From NCBI GenBank assembly GCA_007115705.1, contig QXEO01002102.1, positions 1,143,904 through 1,207,903 of the forward strand: a stretch of 64,000 nt of DNA, read 5' to 3'. The notes under the pieces are model-generated. The model made no database searches, was not told where the DNA came from, and saw only the letters and a list, made by a program, of their open reading frames with translations. Origin of the DNA: Dactylis glomerata. Taxonomy: Eukaryota; Streptophyta; Magnoliopsida; Poales; Poaceae. This document shows, in pieces, positions 25,186 to 35,502 of this stretch (within the stretch, counting starts at the first letter, position 1; each line of letters begins with the position of its first letter). A program made the position numbers and the translations under genes.

Positions 25186-26846
25186 TGATTGCTATAGATG
25201 GCGCGGTGATGATGGAATGAATGACCGACCAGTTGGGAAACCCCAAGAGGAAGGTATGATGAATATAGAAGCAAGTTTTTCCCTCAGTAAGAAACCAAGG
25301 TTTAATCGAACCAGTAGGAAAAAGCCAATACATGTGAAGGTGATGCTTTCTAGCCTAGTGACTTCCAACAAGGGCGCCGTTTACGACACTTGTTAGTGCG
25401 TCTTCAACTAGTAGCAACGTGAAACCTGCACACAAGACAACGAAATACTTTGTTCCCAACTTACGATGAGGTTGTCAATCTCACCAGTTTGCTTGAAACA
25501 AAGGGTATGAGTGTATCGAGTAGAAAGTGATAGTAATATGCAAATAAAGCAAACAGTGCGAGTAAAGTAAACATGTGATAGCAATATAATGGAAATAGGA
25601 CCGGGGTCCACAGTTCACTAGTGGTGTCTCTCCATAAGATAAAATAACACATGCTGGGTAAACAAATTACAGTTGGGCAATTGATAGAATAAAGACAACG
25701 TGCATATGTCGAGAGGATCACTATGAGATTTACTCTGGGCATTACAACAAGATACATAGACCGTCATCCAACTGCATGTATGACTAATAATCCACTTGTG
25801 GCGAATCAATCCGAGAACTCCACAAGTATTAAGTTGCGAACAACAGATAACTGCATTAAGCAAAGTGTGTAATGTAAACAAAGCATATGCCCTTCCGCAT
25901 ATGAATGTTGTTTTCTCCCTAGTGGCAACAGCACATCTACAACCTTAGAGGTTTCTGTCACTCCCCTAGATTAAATAGAGGCATGAACCCAACTATCGAG
26001 CATAAATACCCCCTCTTGGAGTCACTAGTATCTACTCGGCCAAGATAGCTACTAACAATGGAGAGAATGCAAGATCATAAACAACATAGAGATAACATAA
26101 GATAATATTCAGCACATCAACTCAATCATAACACCAATATTCATCGGATCCCAACAAACACAACATGTAGAATTACATAACGGTGATCTCGATCATGTAA
26201 GGCAGCTCACGAGATCTAAACATGAAGCACATGGTGGAGAAGACAACCAACTAGCTAATGCTATGGACCCATAGTCCAAGGTAGACTACTCACTCATCGC
26301 GCCGGAGGCAAGCATGGCGATGAAGAAGACCTCCGGTGGCGATTCCCCTCTCCGGCAGGGTGCCAGGAAGAGCTTCTGGACCCTCCCGATCTCGGGTCGA
26401 CGGCGGAGGCGGATCGCGATGTATTTTGGAAAAGTGATTGGGTATTTAGGTTTTTCCCATCGGGGGGTCTTTATAGGCGAAGGGGCGGCGCCAGAGGTGG
26501 ACCAGGGGGCCCTCACCATAGGTGGGCGCGAGCCAGGGGCAGGCCGCGCCCCCTGGTGGTGTGGCCGCCCTGTGGCCCTTCTCCGTCTCCTCTTTGGTTC
26601 TTTGGAAGCTTTGGTAAATTTCTGGATGTTCGGCTTTTGTTTCGTCCAATTCCAAGAATATTTCCTATGTAACTTTTCTGAAACACAAAAATAGCAGAAA
26701 ATAGGGAACTGGCACTGTGGCATCTCGTTAATAGGTTAGTTCCGGAAAATGCATAAAAATGCCATGAAGTGTAACGAAACACTAAGCAAATGGTGTAAAA
26801 ACAAGCATGGAGCATCAAAAATTATAGATACGTCAGAGACATATCA
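25186..26846 (-). repeat. 5' LTR (minus orientation) of the Sabrina-like element
   Basis: 1661 bp. Its transcription-start end is at 26846, where the minus strand begins TGATATGTCTC (one change from TGATACGTCTC). TATA-like CTATAAA on the minus strand near 26469-26476. Confidence 0.9.
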
Positions 26847-26901
26847 ATGGTTCCTATTTTAATTTATGTTCACATTCCAAGTTTTGGGATGTGACATCAC
26901 C

Positions 26902-27713
26902 CCACGGATATCTTCTTCATATCGTACGAGGACGTCTTCAAGCTTTTCAACGCCAAATGGCTGGACTATAACTTGGTCCGCCTATACGCGCTCCAGCGGG
27001 CGATGAAGGTCAACTAGAGCAGAACCCTGGCATCACGATAGCGGACCCCTACTTCATGCATGAAGGCATGTTGTTGAATCCAGCGAACCGTTCCAGAGCA
27101 AAGGAGTACCTCCAGATGTTCCTGCTGGACAACAAGAGCAAAAAAGACATTCTTCTGCCTTACTTTCCCGAGTAAGTGCACACTCGCTCACCGCCGTAAT
27201 AACTTGTCATTTCTTAGTTTTCGATAGCTCCTTTTCCAACATTATTTCATTTCAACTGTTTTGCGCAGAGACATATACTGCACATTGATCCTTGTTGACC
27301 CGAGGTACTCGGTAGCCATCTAATTAGACTCAGGGAGTGAGGCAAAGACGAAAAACTATGCCTACATCAAGGGTGTTCTAGATGATGCTCTCGAGGGATA
27401 CGCCAAGAAGGGAGGCGACTTTAGGGCGGGGGCGGAAAATGTCAAGGATGGCAGACACATGTTCAAGCTCGTAACCAAGTTCCCCTGCATCAAGGAGGCC
27501 TTCTACGCCCTCCATTACATGCGGGCTATCGTCCAGAACGAACATAGGCTTACGACGCCATCTAGTGTCCGAGGATGGGCCGAAGAGCATGCAAGGATCA
27601 AGGACACTGAACTTAGGGACGACTTCTTCCGCATCCAGAATCAGATTGCGACTATCTTGCAAGAAGATGTCATCACGAGGGGGGGCCTTGTCCTGCGCCA
27701 GATCGTTGACTAA
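26902..27713 (+). pseudogene. CACTA second gene, Ulp1-like (C48 peptidase) C-terminal portion
   Basis: The coding sequence resumes from 5202 with FFISYEDVFKLFNAKWLDYN and LVRLYALQRAM, then DPYFMHEG, YLQMFLLDNK and ILLPYFPE. An intron with GTAAGT near 27171 and CAG near 27268 is likely. It continues ILVDPRYS, then LDSG, VLDDALEGYAKKGG, and ends IATILQEDV before TAA at 27711-27713. This is the order of the Ulp1-like region attached to grass CACTA ORFs. In Ulp1-type proteases a His, Asp, Gln and Cys are needed; the block where the catalytic Cys is expected (around FPCIKEAFYALHYM) looks shortened, and TAG near 27017 and TAA at 27321-27323 break the frame. No active protease is expected. Confidence 0.72.
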
Positions 27714-28103
27714 GCGCGAGATCGAAGACCGGCTCCGGAAACAGCGTGACACTAGGACATGGACAACGAAAGATTGCTACAATTCGTTCCCGAAGCCATG
27801 TCAACCAAAGTCTTCATGATTCTTCTTAGCCGTTTTCACATGTATGTCAATCATGTGTGCTTGAGTCATAAACTTTACCGTCTGCAACTCATTCCGATGT
27901 GTGTCTGTGTGTGATATGTAAACTTATAACTTGCCTTAGTCAAAAGTGTCATTGTTGGACTTATTTACTTTTGTATGCAGGATACTTATATATAACTTTT
28001 TCTTAGCTTGAATACTTTCCTTTTGTCGACATGCATGTGAATCCTTTAATTCTTTCTGTTGCATATGATATATAGTACTATATATATGTCTTTGTCTACA
28101 GAG
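27714..28103 (+). other. Non-coding spacer in the CACTA element
   Basis: AT-rich sequence between the Ulp1-like region and the small ORF. It ends in TTGTCTACAG just before the ATG at 28104, which looks like a splice acceptor, so part of it may be an intron of the small gene or of a fused transcript. Confidence 0.4.
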
Positions 28104-28355
28104 ATGCCGAGATGCTACGTGGTGTACAAAGGGTGGGTACCAGGAGTCTACGACGAGTGGGAGGATTGCCAGAAGCTAGTGAACAAGTTCAGCGGCAACT
28201 GCTACAAAGGGTACCCGACAAGAGAGCTGGCGGAAGCTAGGTGGAGGATCCACCTCCTAGGAGAGCGGAGAAATAGGAACCGGATGAAGACCTTGATGAT
28301 CGTGCTCCCAGTCTTGCTCACCATTGCGGGTGTAGTCTACTTGGTCCTTTGGTAG
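28104..28355 (+). CDS. Small CACTA protein: RNase H1 N-terminal (viroplasmin-type) domain plus C-terminal membrane helix
   Basis: An intact 83-residue ORF. Residues 3-47 (PRCYVVYKGWVPGVYDEWED onward, with VNKFSGNCYKGY and a closing EARW) match the RNase H1 N-terminal / caulimovirus viroplasmin fold, which in RNase H1 binds RNA/DNA hybrids. The catalytic RNase H domain is absent. A basic segment (ERRNRNR) is followed by about 20 hydrophobic residues ending the protein (MIVLPVLLTIAGVVYLVLW), a shape typical of tail-anchored membrane proteins. The ATG at 28104 sits right after a CTACAG acceptor-like site. It lies between the Ulp1-like region and the terminal repeats, so it belongs to the CACTA. 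Its function is unknown, and it is open although the neighbouring CACTA genes are broken. Confidence 0.75.
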   Translation: MPRCYVVYKGWVPGVYDEWEDCQKLVNKFSGNCYKGYPTRELAEARWRIHLLGERRNRNRMKTLMIVLPVLLTIAGVVYLVLW

Positions 28356-28629
28356 TTTAGGACTTGGCTAAAGATGATGATCAACTTGTTGTAATGTGTA
28401 GTGTGTGTAATGTGTGAGATGGACTTGTTGTATGCTCCAACACTTCTAATATTCGGGAACTTTGTCACTATAATGGTTCTAATTGTTTGTGATGATGATG
28501 TATTGATTTGATGATGATATATTGTTTTGTATTGATGTGTATTCTGTAGATATACTGTATACATGTATATATTGTTGTGTATTGTTATGTATAAATACTA
28601 GAAAATATCTGTTCTTGGACCTGTACGAA
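28356..28629 (+). other. AT-rich non-coding segment of the CACTA right end
   Basis: Contains GATGATGAT and TGTATTG simple stretches and no ORF. Probably 3' UTR and spacer before the subterminal repeats. Confidence 0.45.
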
Positions 28630-28881
28630 ATGTCAGTGGCGCATATTTTTTACAGCTAGTGGTGCATCTGGCATCAGTGGCGCATATAGCCATATGCGCC
28701 ACGCATAGTATGTTAATGGCGCATATAGGATATGTGCCACTGAAGGGCAAAGTATGCGTGGCGGATATTGAGATGCGCCACGGATATGTTTTTACTAATG
28801 GCGTGGCAACGGTGGTGCATAGCTTATGCGCCACGCATAGCTCAACTTGGTGCGCCACTAACATACTTTTTTCCACTAGTG
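28630..28881 (+). repeat. CACTA subterminal repeats and right terminal inverted repeat
   Basis: About ten copies of an 8-9 bp motif, TGGCGCATA or its complement ATGCGCCAC, occur in both orientations (for example near 28636, 28676, 28694, 28717, 28773, 28826), some as adjacent inverted pairs. In En/Spm such subterminal motifs bind the element-encoded TNPA protein. The element ends TTTTTTCCACTAGTG at 28881, i.e. CACTAGTGGAAAAAA read inward. Confidence 0.85.
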
Positions 28882-29653
28882 ATAGTGGGTTCATGCCTCT
28901 AGTAACTTGGGGGAGTGACAGAAACCGCTAAAGTTGTAGATGTGCTGTTGCTACTGGGGGGAAAATAACAATCTTGTGTTCAAGGACATTTGTATTGTTT
29001 ACATTACACATTTTGCTTAAGGCGATAATCTGTTGCTTGCAACTTAATACCCAATGGTTGCTCGGACGACATCCAGAGGGTGGATTATTAGTCATAGATG
29101 CAGTTGGATTACGGTCTATGTACTATGTTGTAATGCCGAAGTGAATCTCATAGTGATCCTCATGACATTGCTGCGCTTGCTTTATTCTATCAATTGCACA
29201 ACTGTAATTTGTTTACCCAGCATGTTATTTATCTTATGGAGAGACACCACTAGTGAACTGTGGACCCCGGTCCATTCTTTTACATTGCTATTACCGTTTA
29301 CTATTTACTTGTTTTATTTACATTCTTGCAAACTACTATCTTTTATCACTTGATACGCTTAATCCTTTGTTTACAGCAAACCGGTGAGATTGACAACCTC
29401 ACTGTAAGTTAGGACAAATTACTTGGTTGTGTTATGTGCAGGTTCCACGTTGCTGCTGGTGCAAAGCTACTCCCTAGACGAGGCGCCATATACAAATTGT
29501 CTGGAGCTGTCGCGAAGCTAGCGAGCATCAACCTTCTTAAGTTTGGTTCATTCTCCTAGTGGTTCGATAAACCTTGGTTTCATACTGAGGGAAGACTTGC
29601 TGCTGTGCTCATCACACCGTCTCTTGGGGTTTCCAACTGGGCGGTCATCTATA
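28882..29653 (+). mobile_element. Sabrina-like LTR remnant (3' part), target of the CACTA insertion
   Basis: Starts mid-LTR at ATAGTGGGTTCATGCCTCTAG, equivalent to 3617 onward in the solo LTR. It runs through the ACAGCAAACCGGTGAGATTG block to near GGTCATCTATA at 29653, where similarity stops short of a proper CA end. The 5' part is left of the CACTA, outside the window. Confidence 0.8.
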
Positions 29654-29781
29654 AAACTCCTATATCAACACCGCACCACCAAAGCAAGTATAGTAACTCT
29701 TGGCCCATAAATCCATGATTGATTTCATGCATTCCCGTGCTTGTTTCCGTAATCGAGAGCACCAGGACGTGGCCGATCGAT

Positions 29782-30551
29782 GGCGATTCCTATGATCCGC
29801 CCATGGGCGCGCCTTTGTTCGCTCCGCCCCTGGGGAGGAGGGATATGGACCGCGACCCATCAGCGCAGCCTTCTTTTATTTTTTATTTCTTCTTTTGTTT
29901 TGTTATTATTTCTAAAGGTTTTTTTTTACAGATTCTCTAGATTTCTATTTTCTTGTGGTTTTTTTGGTTTTGCTGGCAATTTTCAAATATTTAAAATCTA
30001 AAATTACAAAATTTGTTTGCGTTTCGAATTTTTAAACAATTTCGAATTTTGTTCATATCTCAAATTTGTTCAAAATCGAAATTTGTTTAAAATCTAAATT
30101 TGTGCATAATCAAAATTTGTTAAAATTCGAATTTCTTTCAAATACGAAATTTGTTTGTGTTTTTTTGAATTTTGAACAAATTCAAAATTTGTTCATATCT
30201 CAAATTTGTTCAAATTCGAATTTTGTTCAAAATCAAAATTTATTCAAATTTGAATTTTATTCAAATACAAATAAAATGATCGTGTTTCAAATTTTGAATA
30301 AATTAGAAATTTGTTCATATCTCAATTTTTTGTTCAAATTCGAATTTTGCTCAAAATCTTAATTTGTTCAAAATCAAAATTTGTTCAAATTCGAAATCTG
30401 AACAAATTTTGAAATTTAGAATTATTCAAATTTCAGAAAAGAGGAAAAAGAAGAAATAGAGAAGAAGCGCCACCTGGGTCGGCCCAACAATAAAGTCACA
30501 TGGGCGGAGCAAACTCCGGCGCGCCCGCGGGCGGAGACTAGGAGCCCCCCT
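29782..30551. mobile_element. AT-rich inverted-repeat element, copy 1
   Basis: The left terminus GGCGATTCCTATGATCCGCCC and the reverse complement of the right terminus (GGGGGCTCCTAGTCTCCGCCC) are diverged inverted repeats, extending inward through GGGCGCGCC and CGACCCA blocks. The interior is dominated by degenerate TTGTTCAAATTTGAA iterations (about 30000-30440). No ORF with a transposase is visible. Possibly a non-autonomous Mutator-type element; no target duplication is identified. The short stretches 29654-29781 and 30552-30706 show nothing I can assign. Confidence 0.5.
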
Positions 30552-30706
30552 TCCCCCCCATCGATCCCGGGAGGGGGCGGTCGATCAAGGACATCCGGGA
30601 GAGCGATTTCTAGGCGCGGGCAATTGATCTCAGTAATGGGCTATCCCGCTAGGGAGAGAGCCCAGCTCCGGTTGTTTCACTTGATCGCCAAGCGCGTGCG
30701 GTTGTC

Positions 30707-31987
30707 GGCGATCCCTATTTTTTTTGATCCCTATTTGACGCGCATTAGCACGCCTTAAAGCCTCACGCACGCGTATTTTTCCTTAATGGGCCGGATAGGG
30801 GTGCTAGTACGCACTAGATCCGTTTTTTCAACTTTGTGTTGGTTTTTTTCTAGTTTTTTGTTCTTCGGTCTTGGTAGGTTTCGCTGGTTTTTGCGGTTTT
30901 TCCTGATTTCAAATTTTGTTCAGATTTTGTTCAAATTTAAAATTTGTTTTTTTGGTTTTCGATTTTTTGTAAAATTTTGATTTTTGTTCAAATATGAAAT
31001 ATGTTCAAATTTGAAAATTGTTCAAATTTGATTTTTGTTCAAATATGAAATATGTTAAAATTCGAAATGTTGTTCAAATTTTAAAATTTGTTTGTATTCC
31101 AATATTATTTGAATTCAAATTTGTTAATTTTAAATTTCTATTCAAGATCAAAATTTGTTCAACATTCAAATTTTATTTTTTCTAAAATTTTCGCTTTAGA
31201 ATAAAACTGAAGAGAAAACGAAAAAGAACAAAAGAAGAAATACCGGTTATCGGGCCTTTTCCAGGGAGCGGCCCACGAGCAGCGATGTGTGTGGGACGCT
31301 ATCCCGCGCACCCGCGTGCGATGACTAGGATCGTCTGTCCCTAGGCGAGTGCGGGGGCTCCTAGTCATCGGAGGCGGGCGCGCGGGATAGCGTCCCGCAT
31401 GCAGCGCTGCACGTGGGCCGCTCCCCAGAAAAGTCCCAATAACCGATATTTTTTCTTTTGTTTCCTTTTTTTGTTTTCTCTTCTGTTTCATTCTAAAGCA
31501 AAAAAATGAATTTTGAATAAATTTTGATCTTGAATAGAAATTTAAAATGAACAAAATTCGAATTTAAATAATATCGGAATAGAAACAAATTTTAAAATTT
31601 GAACAAAATTTCAAATTTGAAATAAATTTACATTTGAACAAAATTTCAAATTTGAACATATTTCATATTTGAACAAAAATCAAATTTGAACAATTTTCGA
31701 TTCTGAACATATTTCATATTTGAACAAAATCAAAATTTTACAAAAAAAAAAATCAAAACCCAACAAAACAAATTTTAAATTTAAACAAAATGTGAACAAA
31801 AAATCGAAATTAGGAAAAATCAGCGAGACCCGCCCAGACCGAAGAACAAAAAACCGGGAAAACCCAACACAGAGGTGGAAAAATAGATCTAGTACGTACT
31901 AGCACCACTAATGGATCCGACCCATTAAGAAAAATACGCGTGCGCGACGCTTTAATGCGCGCTAACGCGCGTCAAATAGGAATCGCC
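30707..31987. repeat. 1.28 kb near-perfect long inverted repeat (hairpin)
   Basis: The left arm 30707-31330 and right arm 31359-31987 are reverse complements over their whole length, roughly 85% by eye, with only about 28 bp between them. Both arms begin outside with GGCGAT(C/T)CCTATT, pass a GACGCGC block, an AT-rich TTGTTCAAAT region and a GGGACGCTATCCCGCGC block, and meet at GATGACTAGGA. They are two copies of the same element type as 29782-30551, lying head to head. A transcript across it would fold into a long double-stranded RNA. Confidence 0.85.
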
Positions 31988-31988
31988 T
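31352..31988 (-). mobile_element. AT-rich inverted-repeat element, copy 3, with 10-bp target duplication
   Basis: The element from CGGGGGCTCCTAG to ATAGGAATCGCCT is bracketed by TAGGCGAGTG at 31342-31351 and 31989-31998. The ends read inward are CGGGGGCTCCTAGT and AGGCGATTCCTATT, a degenerate inverted repeat. Duplications of 8-11 bp are typical of Mutator-like elements. No coding capacity is visible. Confidence 0.62.
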
Positions 31989-31998
31989 TAGGCGAGTG

Positions 31999-32335
31999 AC
32001 CTCAACGATAGCAATCAGATTTCCCTTTTTTTCTTTGACTTGGCTCGATCCAATCTTTGCTGGCCAAGAAAACCCGAACACGATCCGATCTCAACTGAAA
32101 ACATCTTCGACGATCTTCACGGAAATCAATCTTTCCCTTTTTTATATTTCCTTTCTGTTTCCATCGCGGTCAATCGAATCTCAGCCCAAAAGAATCCTGC
32201 GCGAACCGACTTCGTCGAGATAGAACGTGCCCAGCATGAAACATACGACGCCAAACTTCTAACTGCAGATCGATCTTGATGAACTGGCCGAGAAAACTAC
32301 AATGAAAACTAAAAGAAGACTACGACTACCTCTAA
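31999..32335. other. Unassigned sequence
   Basis: No ORF with a recognisable domain and no repeat partner in the window. Could be a retroelement leader fragment. Confidence 0.3.
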
Positions 32336-35300
32336 TGCAGTTGGTTAGCTATAGAGATAACCTAGCTACTTAGGTTTTAGGATTAGGGAATTGATTCCCT
32401 ACTATTCCTATGCTAGTTTTCCACCAAGCTTTAGTATAGTTGAAGACTTCAATGATAATTCTGATGTTGGTAGAATACTTCATCTTTAGTGTCTTAAGGT
32501 TGCCTCCTTGAGTTGCCTTCAATCTAAGCAAGGGTTACGAGGGAGTGGGGTGAGTAACAAGCGTTACCCAGCAAGTTCATATAGAGTATAAGGTGTTTGA
32601 TGCACTAACTACAGCCTTAGACCCAAGAGTCATTTGGCAATGCAAGTTTTCGTATACATTTCTTTAGGAGGTTGATTTTATTCTGAAAACTATGCCCAAC
32701 AGCCAACACAGGGTATTAGTGCCTTGAGAGCACCTTTCCTGCCGCGTTCGCAGCTCCTTCCCGGAACAAGGGATAACATGTCACATCCTTTTACACTCTG
32801 CAGAGGTGTGTCCTTCCCAAAGAGATCAAAGCCTTATTGCACAACCGAGTAGCTTGCTCGTCCACACTTCCTTGGTGTGGGGCCCAGTCATTGATCCAAG
32901 CCATTCACTGCCTTCTCCGCACAACGCATGCCCACCCAATTCACGCATAGCAGGTTTATCCCCTGATATTCATCCCCAACGATGAAGTACCTAGGTGCCT
33001 CTTGCGGACCATCATAGACACCAGTGGCCGTGGGCACTAAGGGGTCCCACCCATGTGCACGTATTCCCGCAAGACATATGGCGAACGGTAGCTGAGTGTC
33101 CATTGACATGCAAACGAGAGAAGATACAAATGACTTTCCCGTCCCATTCCAAGTCTCTTGGATGACACGGTTTTTACGGCACAAGAATAACTGCGGCATT
33201 GGTTATTATTCCTAGGGTTTACTTTCCCGTGCAAGTGGAACCTCCACCACAACAATCTTACCATGGTTTCACCTGCCAGTCTTCCTAGGTTATCACCACT
33301 CGGGTCGATAACCACTAGTCATATTATTATGAAAAGAGAACCTTTTGCTTTTAGATACAGTAGTAATACCACCGGTGTATTTGCAAGTAATTTGATAAAT
33401 ATAATCAAGAGATATGAGCAAGAGTGAACTTGCCTTTTTGACCGCAAGATTATGCGAGTCAAGGTCTTCGATACGATAGAAATCCCAATTCTAAAATAGC
33501 AATCATCATCCGGTAGGGATGATGTTAGAAATCTGCAGCATGATATGCATAATATATGTTATGCATTGTTCTAAGCGTAACCTAACCCTAACGATTTGTT
33601 ATCATTGAGTTATGGTGATTTATTTATGATGTGTTGCACTTTTAAATTCAGTTGCACACAATGTTGTTAAGGATCTTAGCTTCACTTATAACAACATACA
33701 AGTGAGAGAATAAAGCTTAATACAAGAGTTAATGTAGAGGACTAGTATAGCAATAAGTGAAAACTTGAAAGTAACACTTTTAAGTGGTATCATATTATTA
33801 GCAAACAAGTAGTTGAGTATTGACAAGCAAAGCTGAGGTAATTCTTATTTGATAAGAATACCCATTTAGTCTTAGGGTTGACAACAATCTTAAGACACAA
33901 ATAAAGTTATATATGTTCAAGCTTAATGGAATAGTTGGTTACTTACTTTAAATGTCTCTTGAAAGAATAACATTTGAAGAATATGTTTATTATTGATTAG
34001 AAGCACTACACCTAAGGTTTAGTGTTCTAGGGTTTAGCATGATTTTATCATAACCAAAGAGTAGTTAACAGATGAGCATACCAAGGGAACAAGCTAAGTT
34101 TCATTTAATATTAAAAGGATTTTAGTGAAGCATGGACATTCAAAGTAGTTTAGCTTGTTGTTACCTTAAATAATTATTTCTATAATTGACAAAAATCTTA
34201 ACAAGCATAGGCACTCAAATAGTTAATTATGAGCAAGTAGTGCTAAAGTAATCTATTCATGGTTGATTCCAGGGTTGTTAATAATCTTAACATGCATAGG
34301 TCATTACTTAATTGAGGGCATAGGAATTGGTGTGATGCTTATTTGATAGGTTCTTAAAAGAATAACTTTTAAAGAACATACTCCTTAATGGAAATTTAGT
34401 ACATTACTACATTTAGTGGTCCTTTTCCTCCTAAGAGCAATTGAGTAATTAAGAATACACAATTTCCTTTAATATTAGTTACTAGGGTTTGAATTCAATT
34501 GTAAATGGTTCAGATTGATTTAAGAGTGCTTAAATTTAACCTTTAATGAAATAATTGATGAATAGTTCTTTTGGAATTATGAAACAATTCTAACACACAA
34601 GTTTTAATTTATTTATGATTTTTCCTAAACTTTAGTATTTAAAATTATTTAGAAAAGATAGTTTTAGGATTCAATTCTTAATTAGGACTAAAGGAATGGT
34701 ATCCTAAAAAAATAAAGTAAAAATCAAGTTATGGTTATTTGGATGTTTAAGTATTGAATTACTATTTATTATTTAATTTTACCTATTTTCTGGCAGTAGA
34801 AACTTATGCTTTGTTTAATTTAGTATTGCTAAAAAAAATTAACTGGTTCCAAAATAGAATATAGGACTTGTTGCTAGTTGGGCTTGTCTGGCTCGGGTCA
34901 ACACCTCAACCCGACTCACTCCTTCTCTCCCTCTCTCCTATCGCTTTCTCTTCCCCAACTCACACACGCACACCTCCTGAACCCCCCATGACGCCACCAT
35001 GCCGCCGCTCTGCCCTGCCGCTCCTGGCCCTCTCCGGCGCCAGCAAGGTGGGGTTCATGTCTGCCTCGCTGCGCCCTACACCTCCCTCCTGCTCGATTTG
35101 TTTCTCGCGATTTCTTGCGTATGTCCCTAACCTTGGAACCCTAGTGGTCGCCGCCGCGATTCCAGCCAGTCTCGGCCTCCCCTGGCACCCCCTCTTGCCG
35201 GCGCAGCTTTGCCGCCTTCTTCTCCACTGGAAACCCCAGTTCCGCCATCCCTCCTTCACCGGCTCGCCCACCTTCTTTTGGAACCCTGATCTCCACCGCT

Positions 35301-35502
35301 TGCTGACCCTCCCGGTCGATGCTGACCGCCCCAGGCACCGCCGTTCGGATGCTTACTCCTATGCTGCTTCTACTACCACCTCGATGCCGACGGGGCAGTG
35401 GCGACTGCAAACCCAACACCCTTTTCTCTGTCGCCTACGTGCTTCTCGGATGCTAGTGAGGTGCTGCGGCGGTGTTTTTGCTATGATGCTGTGGTCGGCT
35501 CG
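32336..35502. repeat. LTR-like non-coding DNA (left part), interrupted by a Gypsy element
   Basis: The region carries CACTCTGCAGAGGTGTG near 32800, a diverged form of a motif block shared by the LTRs at 5203, 48832 and 62021. It has the same layout: AT-rich middle (33400-34860), then GC-rich (34870-35502), continuing at 43792. I cannot find its termini or a target duplication, so LTR identity is an inference. The frames 34960-35271 and 34868-35821 are not accepted as genes. Confidence 0.4.

Larger units (their letters stand above)
18339..26846 (-). mobile_element. Sabrina-like Gypsy element with gag-protease only, minus orientation
   Basis: Full-length, 8508 bp, flanked by a perfect ATGGT duplication (18334-18338 and 26847-26851). 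The LTRs of about 1660 bp are 18339-19998 and 25186-26846. On the minus strand the order is LTR (start TGATATGTCTC), PBS, gag, protease, a 2.9 kb non-coding region, PPT and LTR. Reverse transcriptase, RNase H and integrase are absent, so it needed an autonomous partner. It was inserted into the solo LTR 5203-26896. The resemblance to Triticeae Sabrina (Athila-related) elements is from memory of the LTR start and PBS. Confidence 0.9.
5203..26896 (-). mobile_element. Long solo LTR (about 4.1 kb once nested elements are removed), minus orientation
   Basis: The outer ends are TGTAGTGACC at 5203 and GGGATGTGACA ending at 26896, flanked by a perfect TCACC duplication (5198-5202 and 26897-26901) inside the CACTA gene. 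The LTR is in three pieces, 5203-6447, 15489-18338 and 26852-26896, separated by a Gypsy element and a Sabrina-like element. It shares a conserved block around 5840-6260 with the LTRs of the 48832-60908 element, including the CACTCTGCAGAGGTGGTGCA motif, and has the same layout: AT-rich middle, GC-rich promoter zone 16800-17800, AT-rich end. A TATA-like CTATAAG on the minus strand (17578-17584) supports minus orientation. No PBS, PPT or second LTR is present, so it is a solo LTR. Confidence 0.85.
1..28881 (+). mobile_element. CACTA (En/Spm) DNA transposon, right-hand part, heavily nested
   Basis: The pieces left after removing the nested LTR elements form one plus-strand CACTA element. They are a transposase tail with a DUF4216-like region (36-296), a second gene (501-2775, 4403-5202, 26902-27713), a small ORF (28104-28355), short subterminal repeats and a terminal sequence ending CCACTAGTG at 28881. 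The left end lies outside the window. The flank at 28882 resumes a Sabrina-like LTR in mid-sequence, so the CACTA inserted into an older LTR; the 3-bp duplication cannot be confirmed without the left end. It was later hit by two LTR elements now present as solo LTRs. Coding parts carry many stops, so this copy is not autonomous. The class is firm from the terminus and protein set; the family name is not determined. Confidence 0.88.

Noticed and set aside
30000..30440. Possible CRISPR-like or satellite array of TTGTTCAAATTTGAA units
   Set aside because: Units are irregular in length and sequence with no spacers, and the setting is a plant transposon interior; it is degenerate simple repeat inside an inverted-repeat element.
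33576..33593. Telomere-like CCTAACCCTAACG
   Set aside because: The plant telomere unit is CCCTAAA; this is a short chance match without an array.
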